DNA from: Alphaproteobacteria bacterium
GTDB taxonomy: Bacteria; Pseudomonadota; Alphaproteobacteria; UBA6615
DNA length: 64,000 bases
Direction: 5' to 3'
NCBI GenBank assembly: GCA_022449545.1
Contig: JAKUPN010000005.1
Coordinates: 67,897 to 131,896, forward strand
Below the pieces are notes generated by a model. It had not been told where the DNA came from. It searched no databases and saw only the letters and a program-made list of their open reading frames with translations. The position numbers and the translations under genes were made by a program. The first letter of the stretch is position 1. Each line of letters starts with the position of its first letter. This document shows, one piece after another, positions 21,728 through 32,465 of the stretch.

Positions 21728-22351
21728 TTAATCATCTTCTAATGGTTTATCATAATTAGTAGCCTTTTCATCCCCTGGTAGCTGTCTATTCATACCTTCC
21801 CAAGGACTAAGAAAATCAAATGTTCGAAAATCTTGTGTAAGTTTGACGGGGTCATAAACAACTCTTTTCTGAGCCTCGTCGTAACGAACTTCTACCCTAC
21901 CTGTTAAAGGAAAGTCCTTCCTAAGTGGATGACCCTCGAATCCATAATCAGTAAGCAGCCTTCTCAGATCCTTGTGACCGGAAAAAACTACCCCATACAA
22001 ATCCCAAGCCTCACGCTCAAACCAACCAGCACAACTATATATATTTGTAGAAGTTGGAACTGGTGTATTCTCATCAACCATTACCTTTACTCTGATGCGC
22101 TGGTTTTGGCTCATAGAAAGTAGGTTATACACTACCTCAAAGCGTTTTTCTCTCTGGGGATAATCAGCACCACAGATATCTATTAGCACCTTAAATTGGC
22201 AATTTGCATCAGTTCGCAGAAAGTGAAGAAGTTCATTTATATCAGGCGGACCGACAGTTAGAACGAGTTCCTCATAGACAAACTCTATGCTCTCTATTCC
22301 TTTAAAAGCTGTCGTAATATAAGTGCGTAGGTCCTTAAGGCCCTGATCCAT
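21728..22351 (-). CDS. nuoC: NADH-quinone oxidoreductase subunit C
   Basis: 30-kDa peripheral-arm subunit. The family signature ERExxDLYGVxFxGHxDLRR is visible as [20 protein letters not shown], followed by [17 protein letters not shown]. The 207 residues are separate from NuoD, unlike the fused NuoCD of E. coli. Thirty bases separate it from nuoB. Confidence 0.97.
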   Translation of the reverse strand: MDQGLKDLRTYITTAFKGIESIEFVYEELVLTVGPPDINELLHFLRTDANCQFKVLIDICGADYPQREKRFEVVYNLLSMSQNQRIRVKVMVDENTPVPTSTNIYSCAGWFEREAWDLYGVVFSGHKDLRRLLTDYGFEGHPLRKDFPLTGRVEVRYDEAQKRVVYDPVKLTQDFRTFDFLSPWEGMNRQLPGDEKATNYDKPLEDD

Positions 22352-22381
22352 AACTAACCTGTTGATTTCTTATTAGTGATT

Positions 22382-22936
22382 CTAACGCGCTATAGTGCTA
22401 GTCCTGCGAATTTTTTTCTGTAATTGCATAATGCCGTAAAGTAGGGCTTCCGCAGTGGGCGGACACCCAGGTACATATATATCAACTGGAACAATACGAT
22501 CACACCCTCTCACAACTGAATACGAATAATGATAATAACCACCGCCGTTAGCACACGACCCCATAGAAATAACCCAACGGGGTTCTGCCATTTGATCATA
22601 AACCTTCCTCAACGCAGGAGCCATTTTATTTGTCAGCGTTCCTGCAACTATCATTACGTCCGATTGTCTTGGACTGGGACGAAAGACAGCCCCAAATCGA
22701 TCTAAATCATATCTAGATGCCGCGGTATGCATCATTTCAACTGCACAGCACGCTAAACCAAAGGTCATAGGCCACATAGAACCACTTCGGGCCCAATTAA
22801 CCAATTTGTCCATTTGCGCAATAACAAATCCTTTATCAGTCAACTCTTCGGTCACTGACTTAATCAACGCATCTTGATCATTATTACTAATAGCAACTGG
22901 TAAATCTAATGGTCGAGTATCTTTATCTACTCCCAT
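22382..22936 (-). CDS. nuoB: NADH-quinone oxidoreductase subunit B
   Basis: Carries cluster N2, the last iron-sulfur centre before quinone. Ligands are visible in [11 protein letters not shown] (two adjacent cysteines), MGSCANGGG and [15 protein letters not shown] prefer the ATG at 22936, inside the nuoA end (ATGGGAGTAG), with AAAGG upstream. A start at 22957 would add seven residues and has no ribosome site. Confidence 0.95.
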   Translation of the reverse strand: MGVDKDTRPLDLPVAISNNDQDALIKSVTEELTDKGFVIAQMDKLVNWARSGSMWPMTFGLACCAVEMMHTAASRYDLDRFGAVFRPSPRQSDVMIVAGTLTNKMAPALRKVYDQMAEPRWVISMGSCANGGGYYHYSYSVVRGCDRIVPVDIYVPGCPPTAEALLYGIMQLQKKIRRTSTIAR

Positions 22937-23292
22937 TCTAGGGCACCTTTCCGCCATTCATAAATAAAACCGACAGTGAGTATTAAAAGAAAAACAAACA
23001 TAGACCAGAAACCAAGAACACCTATGTCAGATAATGTTATTGCCCAAGGAAAAAGAAAAGCAACCTCTAAATCAAAAATAATAAAAAGAATCGCTACTAA
23101 ATAAAACCGTACGTCAAATTTCATACGTGCATCATCAAATGGTTCAAATCCACATTCATATGGTGAGTTTTTTTCAACATCTGGATGACTTGGACCCACA
23201 ATGAAAGATGCAGCTACCATCGCACCTGAAAGTCCTACAGCAAGACCAAGAAATATTAATATCGGTAGATATTCTATTAACAATTCTTCCAT
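22927..23292 (-). CDS. nuoA: NADH-quinone oxidoreductase subunit A
   Basis: First gene of the nuo operon. The small membrane subunit has three helices. The loop [21 protein letters not shown] with its conserved cysteine is typical, as are [22 protein letters not shown] and a 121-residue length. The region upstream to tRNA-Asp is AT-rich and should hold the operon promoter, but I cannot pick a convincing -35/-10 pair. Confidence 0.97.
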   Translation of the reverse strand: MEELLIEYLPILIFLGLAVGLSGAMVAASFIVGPSHPDVEKNSPYECGFEPFDDARMKFDVRFYLVAILFIIFDLEVAFLFPWAITLSDIGVLGFWSMFVFLLILTVGFIYEWRKGALEWE

Positions 23293-23432
23293 TTTTAGAC
23301 CTGCTATTTATAATTTTCAGTCCACACACCCAACAAATATTAAAATATATATAAGACCCTAATTTAAGCTCAGCCATACACGACGTTTGCCCCACATGCA
23401 AGTATAGCCTGAACTCTTTTATTCTTTTTTAG

Positions 23433-23509
<77 letters not shown>

Positions 23510-23578
23510 ATAAAAAAACCTGCTCAGCTAATTACTGCCGAGACAAGCTAGAGTCAAGACACTGTCTCTTAAACCAAA

Positions 23579-23654
23579 TGGTGGGCGATGACGGGCTCGA
23601 ACCGCCGACCCCCTCGGTGTAAACGAGGTGCTCTCCCAGCTGAGCTAATCGCCC
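23579..23654 (-). tRNA. tRNA-Val (TAC)
   Basis: Minus-strand cloverleaf: acceptor GGGCGAT pairs with ATCGCCC, the anticodon stem CCTCG/CGAGG encloses TTTACAC (anticodon TAC), and the T-arm holds GGTTCGAGCC. CCA is encoded. It is 76 bases long and may be co-transcribed with tRNA-Asp 69 bases downstream. Confidence 0.96.
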
Positions 23655-23723
23655 TATTAGGTCATAACTGTAAGTGTATCACAATCTTAGCTCAAACGAC
23701 AAACTGAGTGGATAAAATTCAAA

Positions 23724-23760
23724 AAAGATTAAGGCCGACTGCATAAACAAACAGTCGGCC
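23724..23760 (-). terminator. Intrinsic terminator after hup
   Basis: The nine-base inverted repeat GGCCGACTG (23733-23741) and CAGTCGGCC (23752-23760) forms a GC-rich hairpin. On the minus strand it is followed by AATCTTTTTT. It sits 21 bases past the hup stop, so it should end the hup transcript and insulate it from tRNA-Val. Confidence 0.88.
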
Positions 23761-23780
23761 ATAAATTGATTTAATTTAAC

Positions 23781-24053
23781 TTAGTTTACCGCATCTTTTA
23801 AGGCTTTACCTGCTTTAAATTTAGGTTGTTTTGAGGCAGCTATTTGTATGGCCTCTCCGGTTCGTGGATTACGACCGGTCGTAGCTTTTCTTTGTGCTAC
23901 TGAAAAAGTTCCGAATCCTACTAGACGGACTTCACCCCCTCCTTGTAAAGAGTTTGTGATCGCGCCAAAAACACTGTCCACAGCTTTCGTAGCATCAGCT
24001 TTTGATAGACTAGCAGAACTTGATACAGAAGATATTAGATCATTTTTGTTCAC
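23781..24053 (-). CDS. hupB: DNA-binding protein HU
   Basis: Small histone-like protein that bends and compacts DNA. With a GTG start at 24053 the protein is 90 residues, the normal HU length, beginning (f)MNKNDLISS. An AGGGG lies upstream of that GTG; a longer reading from 24104 would add 17 residues unlike any HU. The DNA-binding arm FGTFSVAQRKATTGRNPRTG is present. It follows lon, the usual alphaproteobacterial order, but terminators on both sides suggest its own transcript. Confidence 0.95.
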   Translation of the reverse strand: MNKNDLISSVSSSASLSKADATKAVDSVFGAITNSLQGGGEVRLVGFGTFSVAQRKATTGRNPRTGEAIQIAASKQPKFKAGKALKDAVN

Positions 24054-24150
24054 TTTAGGTCCCCTTTGGGATAGTTCTTTAAACAATTGGAGAATACAAA
24101 ACATTCCAATTAATTTGATTCTAAATGGAGACTTTTACTTTCGTCAAATA

Positions 24151-24186
24151 AAATAGCCCAGAAAACCTACGCTTTCTGGACTATTT
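24151..24186 (-). terminator. Intrinsic terminator after lon
   Basis: The arms AAATAG-C-CCAGAAA (24151-24164) and TTTCTGG-A-CTATTT (24173-24186) pair across 13 positions with one C-A mismatch and an eight-base loop. On the minus strand the downstream arm runs into TTTTATTT. It lies 41 bases past the lon stop and upstream of hup. Confidence 0.75.
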
Positions 24187-24226
24187 TCGATTCGAATCGA
24201 AAAAAAGTAAGAAATTTATCATTTAA

Positions 24227-26641
24227 CTAGTGTCTAACAACACTTTGTGAGTCCGAATCATCATCTGAGGTAGAAACTGTCGCCGAGTCGTTTTCCGATT
24301 CGTTCCATTCAATTGGTACCAGAGAACTGGTTAATGCATGTTCCAAAACTTCGTCCACAGTGGAAGCAATAATTATCTTAACACCCTTTTTAATGTTATC
24401 AGGTATGTCAACTAAATCTTTTTCATTCTCTTTTGGTATAATAACAGATTTGATTCCACCACGAACAGCCGCGAGCATTTTTTCTTTTAGACCACCGATA
24501 GGCAGCACACGACCACGAAGTGATATCTCCCCGGTCATAGCAACATCTTTTTTTACTGGTATGCCGGTTAAAACAGAGACCATAGCTGTTATCATTGCCA
24601 CACCAGCGGATGGTCCATCCTTGGGAACAGCACCTTCAGGGACATGAACGTGAATATCACGCTTTTCAAATAGCGGAGGCTCAATCCCGAACTCAACAGC
24701 CCGCGAACGAACATAAGCATTAGCAGCCTGTACCGATTCCTGCATTACATCACCTAATTTCCCAGTAATTGTCATTTTACCTTTACCAGGAACTAAAATG
24801 GCTTCAACAGTTAGTAATTCGCCCCCAACTTCTGTCCATGCTAAACCGGTAACGACACCAACCAAGTTATCTTCTTCAGCCTCACCATATCTATACTTTC
24901 TTACCCCAGCATACTTATCTAAATTTCTGACACTTACTTTTACCTCTTTTGTTTCATTATCGACTGCTATTTCTTTAACAGCCTTTCTCGCTAAATTAGC
25001 TATCTCGCGCTCTAAGTTTCTTACGCCTGCTTCCCTGGTATAATAACGAATTACATCGTACAAAGCGGAGTCAGATATAGACCACTCATTTTCTTTCAGT
25101 CCATTTTCAGACAACTGCTTAGGAAGCAGATGCCTCTTTGCTATAGCGACTTTTTCATCTTCCGTATATCCAGGCAATCGAATTATTTCTAATCGATCTA
25201 GAAGAGGCTGTGGCATGCGCATCGTATTAGCAGTGCACACGAACATCACATCAGAGAGGTCATAATCAACCTCTAAATAATGATCCTGGAATGTATGGTT
25301 TTGTTCAGGATCTAGTACTTCCAAAAGCGCAGAGGAAGGATCTCCTCTCCAATCCGCTCCAAGTTTGTCAATTTCATCCAAAAGAAATAGTGGATTAGAT
25401 GATTTCGCCTTTTTCATACCTTGAACAACCTTACCAGGCATTGAACCAATATAGGTTCTTCTATGACCTCTAATCTCTGCTTCATCTCTTACGCCACCAA
25501 GAGACATACGGACAAAATTTCGTCCTGTTGCCCTTGCAACAGATTTGCCGAGAGATGTTTTACCCACCCCCGGTGGACCAACTAAACATAATATTGGTCC
25601 TTTGATTTTTGTCATTCTCTTTTGAACCGCTAAATATTCAAGGATTCTTTCCTTAACTTTCTCTAAACCATAATGGTCTTCGTTAAGAATTACCTCTGCA
25701 GCGCCAATATCCTTTCTAACACGAGACCTTTTCTTCCATGGTATATTTAACATCCAGTCTAAGTAATTACGAACGACAGTTGATTCTGCCGACATAGGAC
25801 TCATGTTTCGCAGTTTCTTAAGTTCTTGAACTGCTTTTTCGCGCGCCTCTTTGCTGAATTTAGTTTTTGCAATACGATCTTCTAGTTCCTGAACTTCATC
25901 TCGACCGTCTTCACTTTCTCCTAGTTCCTTTTGTATCGCCTTTAACTGTTCATTTAGGTAATATTCTCTTTGAGTTTTCTCCATCTGACGTTTAACACGA
26001 CCACGAATTCTTTTTTCAACCTGCAATATGCCAATCTCTCCATCCATAAAGCCATGTATCTTCTCCAATCTGGAATAAACTGTATCGGCCTCTAAAAGCT
26101 CCTGTTTTTCGGAAATTTTTAGAGCTAAATGAGATGCTATTGTATCGGCTAATTTACTTGGTTCTTCAATCTGATTAATTGAAACCAGAACCTCAGGCGG
26201 AACTTTTCTATTAAGCTTTATATATTGTTCAAATTGGCTAACGACACTACGACTTAGTGCAGCTAGTTCTTTTTCATCTGTATCCGGGGACTTAAAAACT
26301 CCTGCGTGAGCCTGAAAAAAATCCTCATTATCAGTGAATTTTATGACATTTGCCCGTTCTATGCCTTCGACCAAAACTTTTACTGTCCCATCCGGCAATT
26401 TAAGTAGTTGCAAGATAGTCCCAATTGTTCCAACCTCAAATAAATCATCAGATTCTGGGTCGTCTTGTGCCGCACTTTTTTGCGTTATCAATAAAATTTG
26501 TTTGTCATCACGCATAACATCTTCAAGAGCACGGACAGATTTATCCCGTCCAACGAATAGAGGTACAATCATATGCGGAAAAACCACAATATCACGCAAG
26601 GGTAGCACTGGATAAACTGTTTCTCTGTCATGCTCAGACAT
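24227..26641 (-). CDS. lon: ATP-dependent protease Lon
   Basis: Cytosolic AAA+ serine protease that degrades misfolded and regulatory proteins. It has the N-terminal substrate domain, Walker A GPPGVGKTS, Walker B LFLLDEIDK, and the proteolytic dyad with S678 in PKDGPSAG and K721 in GGLKEKM. The 804 residues are the usual LonA length. The last 25 residues are acidic and Ser/Asp-rich, a variable tail. It lies downstream of clpX with 158 bases between. Confidence 0.97.
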   Translation of the reverse strand: MSEHDRETVYPVLPLRDIVVFPHMIVPLFVGRDKSVRALEDVMRDDKQILLITQKSAAQDDPESDDLFEVGTIGTILQLLKLPDGTVKVLVEGIERANVIKFTDNEDFFQAHAGVFKSPDTDEKELAALSRSVVSQFEQYIKLNRKVPPEVLVSINQIEEPSKLADTIASHLALKISEKQELLEADTVYSRLEKIHGFMDGEIGILQVEKRIRGRVKRQMEKTQREYYLNEQLKAIQKELGESEDGRDEVQELEDRIAKTKFSKEAREKAVQELKKLRNMSPMSAESTVVRNYLDWMLNIPWKKRSRVRKDIGAAEVILNEDHYGLEKVKERILEYLAVQKRMTKIKGPILCLVGPPGVGKTSLGKSVARATGRNFVRMSLGGVRDEAEIRGHRRTYIGSMPGKVVQGMKKAKSSNPLFLLDEIDKLGADWRGDPSSALLEVLDPEQNHTFQDHYLEVDYDLSDVMFVCTANTMRMPQPLLDRLEIIRLPGYTEDEKVAIAKRHLLPKQLSENGLKENEWSISDSALYDVIRYYTREAGVRNLEREIANLARKAVKEIAVDNETKEVKVSVRNLDKYAGVRKYRYGEAEEDNLVGVVTGLAWTEVGGELLTVEAILVPGKGKMTITGKLGDVMQESVQAANAYVRSRAVEFGIEPPLFEKRDIHVHVPEGAVPKDGPSAGVAMITAMVSVLTGIPVKKDVAMTGEISLRGRVLPIGGLKEKMLAAVRGGIKSVIIPKENEKDLVDIPDNIKKGVKIIIASTVDEVLEHALTSSLVPIEWNESENDSATVSTSDDDSDSQSVVRH

Positions 26642-26799
26642 CTAAGTTCCTAACAAAATTTAATTAATACAATTCGATCATATGTAGTTTTTATAAATTC
26701 AATCTGAATTAATTTAGTATAATTTTTACACGATAAGTTATAGTTGGTGTTAAACTATTAATGAATCAAGGGTGAGTAATTTTAAATAGTTAGAGACAA

Positions 26800-28065
26800 T
26801 CAAGCAATCGTTTCTAAATCTTCACTTTTATCAACATAAATATGCAAAGGAGAAGCATTGCCTTCAACAACCTCTGCATTCACTACAACCTCACCTACCC
26901 CATTTAATTCAGGTAAATCATACATTGTGTCCAAAAGTATATCTTCTAAAATAGACCTTAACCCACGTGCTCCTGTTTTCCTTAAAATAGCCTTTTTTGC
27001 AACAGAATTTAATGCATCTTCAGAAAAGGTAAGATCAACATTTTCCATATCAAAAAGTCGTTTGTATTGTTTGACCAATGCATTTTTTGGAGTGGTCAAT
27101 ATCTCTACTAGAGAATCTTCATCGAGATCGCCTAGCGTAGCAATAACAGGTAAGCGCCCAACAAACTCGGGAATTAAACCAAACTTTAATAAATCTTCCG
27201 GCTCAACATTGCTTAAAATATCCCCAGTACGCCTATCATCAGCACTTCTAACATCAGCACCAAATCCGATAGAAGTATCTTTACCTCTGGAAGAAATAAT
27301 TTTTTCCAAACCTGAGAACGCACCACCCACAATAAATAGAATATTAGTCGTGTCGACTTGTAAAAACTCTTGCTGTGGATGCTTTCTTCCCCCTTGAGGA
27401 GGAACAGAAGCTATGGTGCCTTCCATGATCTTTAGCAAAGCTTGCTGAACACCCTCCCCCGATACATCTCGGGTTATTGACGGATTGTCAGATTTTCTGC
27501 TTATTTTATCAACCTCATCAATGTAGACTATTCCTCTTTGAGCTCTCTCAACGTTATAATCAGCCGACTGCAAAAGTTTCAAAATAATGTTTTCTACATC
27601 TTCACCAACATAGCCTGCCTCTGTCAGAGTCGTAGCATCAGCCATTGTAAAAGGAACATCCAGAATACGTGCAAGCGTTTGAGCGAGTAATGTCTTTCCA
27701 CAACCCGTAGGGCCAACTAATAAAATATTAGATTTGGCAATCTCGACGTCATCTCCTTTAGGGGTAGCATTCAAGCGCTTGTAATGATTATGAACGGCTA
27801 CTGACAAAACTCGTTTTGCTTCGCCCTGGCCTATTACATAATCATCTAAAACCTGGCAAATCTCCTTGGGAGTAGGAACTCCATCTCGAGATTGCACCAA
27901 GGTTGATTTATGTTCTTCCCTAATAATATCCATACAAAGTTCGACACACTCGTCACATATGAATACTGTTGGCCCGGCAATGAGCTTCCTTACCTCATGC
28001 TGACTCTTCCCGCAAAAAGAACAATAAAGAGTATTTTTCGAATCACTGTTTCCAGTCTTACTCAT
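26800..28065 (-). CDS. clpX: ATP-dependent Clp protease ATP-binding subunit ClpX
   Basis: AAA+ unfoldase that feeds substrates to ClpP. The N-terminal zinc-binding domain has C15, C18, C37 and C40. Walker A GPTGCGKT is at 118-125, followed by VYIDEVDKI and the pore and IGF-type ClpP-docking region IGFGADV. The 421 residues are standard. It lies 138 bases after clpP; that gap contains a strong palindrome (28108-28119), described separately. Confidence 0.97.
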   Translation of the reverse strand: MSKTGNSDSKNTLYCSFCGKSQHEVRKLIAGPTVFICDECVELCMDIIREEHKSTLVQSRDGVPTPKEICQVLDDYVIGQGEAKRVLSVAVHNHYKRLNATPKGDDVEIAKSNILLVGPTGCGKTLLAQTLARILDVPFTMADATTLTEAGYVGEDVENIILKLLQSADYNVERAQRGIVYIDEVDKISRKSDNPSITRDVSGEGVQQALLKIMEGTIASVPPQGGRKHPQQEFLQVDTTNILFIVGGAFSGLEKIISSRGKDTSIGFGADVRSADDRRTGDILSNVEPEDLLKFGLIPEFVGRLPVIATLGDLDEDSLVEILTTPKNALVKQYKRLFDMENVDLTFSEDALNSVAKKAILRKTGARGLRSILEDILLDTMYDLPELNGVGEVVVNAEVVEGNASPLHIYVDKSEDLETIA

Positions 28066-28101
28066 TAAAAAAATTCCCGCTTTTGGGTCTCCAGGTTAAT
28101 G

Positions 28102-28128
28102 GGTGTATTGTTATAACAATGACACACC
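28102..28128. promoter_or_regulatory. Dyad upstream of clpX, possible operator
   Basis: TTGTTATAACAA (28108-28119) is a perfect 12-base palindrome. It is flanked by GTGT and ACAC, which extend the symmetry with small gaps. It sits 43-54 bases upstream of the clpX ATG in the clpP-clpX gap. A regulator site or a promoter-overlapping operator is an inference; a chance palindrome in AT-rich DNA is possible. Confidence 0.35.
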
Positions 28129-28203
28129 GAATCGAGTAACTTGTTAATTGAACACCAGCTAACAGTAAAGAATCAACAAATAGTTGATAAACCTCATATA
28201 AAA

Positions 28204-28839
28204 CTAATCCTCTGATTTTTCTTTTTCTACCTCGTCTAAGCTGTCTGATATAACTGGTCTCTCCACTACAACTTGGTCTATTAATCCAAAATCTTTTGCC
28301 TCTTCTGCAGTATAAAACCTATCTCGCTCAAGCGCATCAGCAATATCTGAGACCTTTTGACCTGAGTGATTAGAGTAGATTTCATTTAGTCGCTCTCGAA
28401 GTAATAAAATCTCTTTAGCATGAATTTCTATATCTGTGGCTTGGCCCTGAAATCCTCCAGACGGCTGATGAACCATAATCCTAGAATTAGGTAAAGAAAA
28501 TCTCTTGCCTTCAGCTCCAGCACACAACAGAAGAGAACCCATAGATGCTGCCTGTCCTATACACAAAGTTGTTACTTCGGGCCTGATGTATTGCATTGTG
28601 TCATAGATTGATAGTCCAGCGGTAACCACACCACCAGGTGAATTTATATACAGAGAAATATCTTTGTTAGGATTCTCTGCTTCTAAGAACAAAAGTTGGG
28701 CACAAACAACGCTGGCTGCTTCATCAAATATTGGCCCTGTGAGAAATATAATTCTTTCCTTAAGAAGCCTAGAATATATATCGTAAGAACGCTCACCACG
28801 ATTCGTCTGCTCGACAACCATTGGTATCAATGTGCTCAT
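28204..28839 (-). CDS. clpP: ATP-dependent Clp protease proteolytic subunit
   Basis: Serine protease chamber of the Clp system. The catalytic triad is intact: Ser in [10 protein letters not shown], His in [10 protein letters not shown], and Asp in [10 protein letters not shown] prefer the ATG at 28839, which has AGGGG five bases upstream and gives 211 residues beginning [12 protein letters not shown] longer reading from 28884 adds 15 residues with only a weak ribosome site. The order tig-clpP-clpX-lon is the classical one. Confidence 0.95.
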   Translation of the reverse strand: MSTLIPMVVEQTNRGERSYDIYSRLLKERIIFLTGPIFDEAASVVCAQLLFLEAENPNKDISLYINSPGGVVTAGLSIYDTMQYIRPEVTTLCIGQAASMGSLLLCAGAEGKRFSLPNSRIMVHQPSGGFQGQATDIEIHAKEILLLRERLNEIYSNHSGQKVSDIADALERDRFYTAEEAKDFGLIDQVVVERPVISDSLDEVEKEKSED

Positions 28840-28967
28840 TTCAGCCCCTAAACTTTCATTAATAGAATCATAATTACTTTTCATAATTTGACAAATCCTG
28901 TCTTCAGAATTATTTCGTTTTTCAAATCAGTATATTTATTAATACGACAAAAAGTTCTGAAAGATCA

Positions 28968-30446
28968 TTATTTTTTACTCTTTTTAACTGATTTCTGTGG
29001 TTTATCAGACTTTACAGTTTTCGTCCCACCGGATTCTTTTTTAGAAGGCGAAGCTTTCTTTTTAGTTGATCTTTTCTTCTCCTCTTGCCCTTTAGAGCTT
29101 TCTTTTATTAAAGACTTTTTTGCTTCATCTTCTATTTCTTCCTTCAATGATTCTGGGCTAATTTCTGTTTCAGTTACGTCAGCCATCTCAATAATAAAAT
29201 TAACTACCTTGTCTTCAAAAATTGGCCCTCTAAGAGAGTTCTGGGCCTCATTGTTCTCTCGATAAAACTCTACTACCTTTTGTTCTTGTCCAGGCATCTG
29301 CCTTGCATGATCCATAATCGCTTTATTAAGCTCTTCTTGAGTAACACTTAATTCATTACTTTCACCTACATGATTTAATAGTAGACCGAGCCTGACTCGT
29401 CTTTCAGAAATTTTCTTATATTGAACCCTTAACTCTTCCTCACTTTTACCTACATCTTCAGAATCTAATTTATCATTTTTACGAGCCTCCTCAACCTGTT
29501 TCCAAACCTGTTCAAACTCAAATTCTAGGGTTCTAGGAGGAACTTCAAAATCGTATTTTTCTGATAACTCATCTAGCAATTCGCGTTTAACTTTTTCTCT
29601 TGAAAACTGAGAGTACTCTGATTCAATTTGTTGGCGTATTGCTTGTTTTAATGCATCCAGAGAATCCATTCCTAGTTTGCTTGCAAACTCATCATCAATT
29701 TTAGGAATAACTGCTTTACGAATCTCTTTAACAGAACAGTCAAAAACAGCATCTTTTCCTGATAGCTTTGAGCCACCATACTCATCCGGGAAAGTGACGT
29801 TTACGGTCTTCGAATCGCCTGGTTTAGCTCCAATCAATTGCTTTTCAAATCCAGGTATAAATTGTTCTGCACCAAGTTCCAATTCAATATCATTACCCTT
29901 GCCACCTTCAAATTCTTCATTATCAATTTTTCCTACGAAATCAATTAAAACTATATCCCCTTTTTTGGCAGCTCTTTTTGTCTTTAAAGACTCACTTGTT
30001 CTATTTTGTTTTGCGAGATTCTCCAGAGTATCGCTAATCTCATTCTCTGATGCAGTAACTTTATATTTATTTAATTTGATAGATGTGAAATCTACATCCC
30101 CAATATCTGGCATCAACTCAACAGATAATGAATATTCTAAATCGTTACCCTCTTCATAGGAGGTGATATCGATCTTTGGCTGACTTGCAGGCCTTAGCCC
30201 TCTTTCTGAAAGAAGAGCTTCTGTGCTATCCCTCAGAGTTTTTTCTATGATTTCACCCCGAATAGACGGTCCAAAGCGTTGTTTCAAGACACTCACAGGT
30301 GCTTTACCAGGACGAAACCCAGGAATATTCGCTCCTTTCCCAACCTCATCTAATCTGAGGTTAATTCGTTCTTCGATATCTGTCGCCGGAACTGTAACTT
30401 TAAAGTCCTTAAGTAAATTTTCCGAATTCGTTTCAACCACTTCCAT
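28968..30446 (-). CDS. tig: Trigger factor
   Basis: Ribosome-associated chaperone and prolyl isomerase. It has the N-terminal ribosome-binding domain with the signature region PGFRPGKAP, a central FKBP-type domain (GDIVLIDFVGKIDNEEFEGG, about 163-250), and a helical C-terminal chaperone domain. At 492 residues it is longer than E. coli TF (432); the extra is a Lys/Ser/Glu-rich low-complexity tail of about 50 residues, common in Alphaproteobacteria. It lies upstream of clpP. Confidence 0.96.
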   Translation of the reverse strand: MEVVETNSENLLKDFKVTVPATDIEERINLRLDEVGKGANIPGFRPGKAPVSVLKQRFGPSIRGEIIEKTLRDSTEALLSERGLRPASQPKIDITSYEEGNDLEYSLSVELMPDIGDVDFTSIKLNKYKVTASENEISDTLENLAKQNRTSESLKTKRAAKKGDIVLIDFVGKIDNEEFEGGKGNDIELELGAEQFIPGFEKQLIGAKPGDSKTVNVTFPDEYGGSKLSGKDAVFDCSVKEIRKAVIPKIDDEFASKLGMDSLDALKQAIRQQIESEYSQFSREKVKRELLDELSEKYDFEVPPRTLEFEFEQVWKQVEEARKNDKLDSEDVGKSEEELRVQYKKISERRVRLGLLLNHVGESNELSVTQEELNKAIMDHARQMPGQEQKVVEFYRENNEAQNSLRGPIFEDKVVNFIIEMADVTETEISPESLKEEIEDEAKKSLIKESSKGQEEKKRSTKKKASPSKKESGGTKTVKSDKPQKSVKKSKK

Positions 30447-30587
30447 TTTTAAAACTCTGCTTTAGTTATGTTTTAATAATAATATCTGCCACAAAGAATT
30501 ACATTAAGTCTATTAAAACAATTAAAATATAATTTTTGATTAAAATTTCCACTAATATTATTTCCTTATTTAGTTTGTTAACTTCAG

Positions 30588-30674
30588 TGGTGCGGGCGAA
30601 GGGACTCGAACCCCCACGACCTTTCAGTCACCAGGACCTAAACCTGGCGCGTCTACCAGTTCCGCCACGCCCGC
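30588..30674 (-). tRNA. tRNA-Leu (TAG)
   Basis: Minus-strand class II tRNA of 87 bases with a long variable arm (TGACTGAAAGGTCGT region). The anticodon stem CCAGG/CCTGG encloses TTTAGGT, giving anticodon TAG. Acceptor GCGGGCG pairs with CGCCCGC, the T-arm holds GGTTCGAGTCC, and CCA is encoded. Confidence 0.96.
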
Positions 30675-30781
30675 ATATAATTTATTTAATTACCCCAAAC
30701 TCTAGTTGTACTCAGCAATTCAAGCAAAAAGTAGACATTACGCTTCCTATACTATCATTGCTAATGAGTAAACGTTCCAGA

Positions 30782-32299
30782 CTAAAGACTTTCAAATATA
30801 AAATTGCGAAGCACATACGGTATTAACTCAGTAATATCTTCTGCTATTAACCCCGGCCCAAATTCGTTCGCACATTCTCCATGAATCCACACGCCAGCAC
30901 TAGCAGCCTCAAATGATGGCATACCCTGTGCTATTAGCCCTAATATAATTCCGCCTAGAACATCTCCTGAGCCAGCCGTAGCAAGATTTGGTGGACCATT
31001 AACACTTATGTTTACACGCCCATCAGGTGAAGAAATAACTGTATCTGGACCTTTAAAAACAATGACTGCATTATTCAGACTTGCTTTACGAGCAAGTTCT
31101 ATCTTGCTAGGTCCTTTATCGTTTTTTGAAAACGAATTAAAGACTTTGAAAAACTCACCTTCATGAGGAGTTAAAACACTCACCCCAGCACGCGTGTTAG
31201 ATAAAGCTTTAATAAATAAATTTGGAGATTCAGAGAAAACAGTCAAAGCATCAGCATCAATAACACAACGATTTGTTTCTATCGCCTTTAGAGCATAATC
31301 AAAGGTAGTATTATTAATTCCGTTACCTGGCCCTACTAATACAGCGGTAACCCTTTCATCAATAATAAGCTCTGAAAACTCTTCTTTATTATTAATCTCA
31401 GACACCATAATCGATGGACTACAATTTCTATATATATCAGCAGATTTTGTTGGGGACGCTATAGTAACTAAACCTGCGCCAATTCTAAGAGCTGCACGCC
31501 CTGCCAATCTGGCGGCACCTGTTAATTTATTACCGCCTACAACTATTGCGTGTCCACGGCTATATTTATGCCCAGTTGCTCCCGCCTTTGGAAATACTTC
31601 CATCCAAGTTGTGGGGTGATTCATTCGAACTTTAGGCATTAATTCTGAAAGAACAGTAGAGGGTATGCCAATATCAGCAATACGGATATCACAACAAAAG
31701 CCTCGACCCGGATAAAGTAAATGACATGGTTTTTTTCGAAAAAAGGAAACACAAATATTTGCTACTGGGGCTATCCCATGAACTTTTCCTGTATCTCCAT
31801 CAATGCCTGAAGGAACATCTATTGAAATACATGGTATTTTTTTTTGATTAATTATTTCAATAACATTCTTTTCTTGACCCACAATAGGTTTATTTAAGCC
31901 TGCACCAAATAAAGCATCAATTACGATATCTATTCCTTCAAAAATAGAATTCTCAAGTTTATAAACCTTCGATTTCCATCTTAAAGCATTTGTATAGGCA
32001 TCTGCACTTAGTACCTCTATATCAACTGAACAACTCAAGCGAACAGTGCGTCCGTATCTACTTAATATCCTCGCAGCAACAAATCCATCTCCGCCATTAT
32101 TGCCTGGGCCACATAAAACTAAAACATTCCCATATGGGTATGTTTCTTGCACTGTATCAGCAACTGCTTGTCCAGCGGACTCCATTAAGCTTAATGACGA
32201 ATATCCTGATTCAATAGCACTCAAATCAGCAATTTTCATTTCAGACACTGATAAAACTTCTAGAGGGTTATCAATCCATTTTGTAATCAATAAAACCAC
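30782..32299 (-). CDS. nnr: Bifunctional NAD(P)H-hydrate repair enzyme (epimerase and dehydratase)
   Basis: Repairs damaged NAD(P)HX. The N-terminal YjeF_N epimerase domain has LVLCGPGNNGGDGFVAARIL. The C-terminal YjeF_C dehydratase (carbohydrate-kinase-like) domain has VLTPHEGEF and the catalytic-type NLATAGSGDVLGGII. At 505 residues both domains are complete. It lies between tRNA-Leu and tRNA-His on the same strand. In many Alphaproteobacteria nnr neighbours glnB, as here, though glnB is on the other strand. Confidence 0.94.
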   Translation of the reverse strand: MVLLITKWIDNPLEVLSVSEMKIADLSAIESGYSSLSLMESAGQAVADTVQETYPYGNVLVLCGPGNNGGDGFVAARILSRYGRTVRLSCSVDIEVLSADAYTNALRWKSKVYKLENSIFEGIDIVIDALFGAGLNKPIVGQEKNVIEIINQKKIPCISIDVPSGIDGDTGKVHGIAPVANICVSFFRKKPCHLLYPGRGFCCDIRIADIGIPSTVLSELMPKVRMNHPTTWMEVFPKAGATGHKYSRGHAIVVGGNKLTGAARLAGRAALRIGAGLVTIASPTKSADIYRNCSPSIMVSEINNKEEFSELIIDERVTAVLVGPGNGINNTTFDYALKAIETNRCVIDADALTVFSESPNLFIKALSNTRAGVSVLTPHEGEFFKVFNSFSKNDKGPSKIELARKASLNNAVIVFKGPDTVISSPDGRVNISVNGPPNLATAGSGDVLGGIILGLIAQGMPSFEAASAGVWIHGECANEFGPGLIAEDITELIPYVLRNFIFESL

Positions 32300-32465
32300 C
32301 CCAAACTTAATTTAAAAATGTATAAAGATTCGTTACTTATATATATTTTATTTCGACTACATAAATCGAGTCCCTGCTAATAACATTCATGATAGCATCC
32401 GAATCATATCATCTATCACTTGCTAGAAAATATTATATTATTAGGTTATAGCTCTTCTATTATAT

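Noticed and set aside
28885-28967. TCTTCAGAA and TTCTGAAAGA arms as a tig terminator
   Set aside because: The loop would exceed 40 bases and the stem is short, so the structure is unlikely to act in termination.
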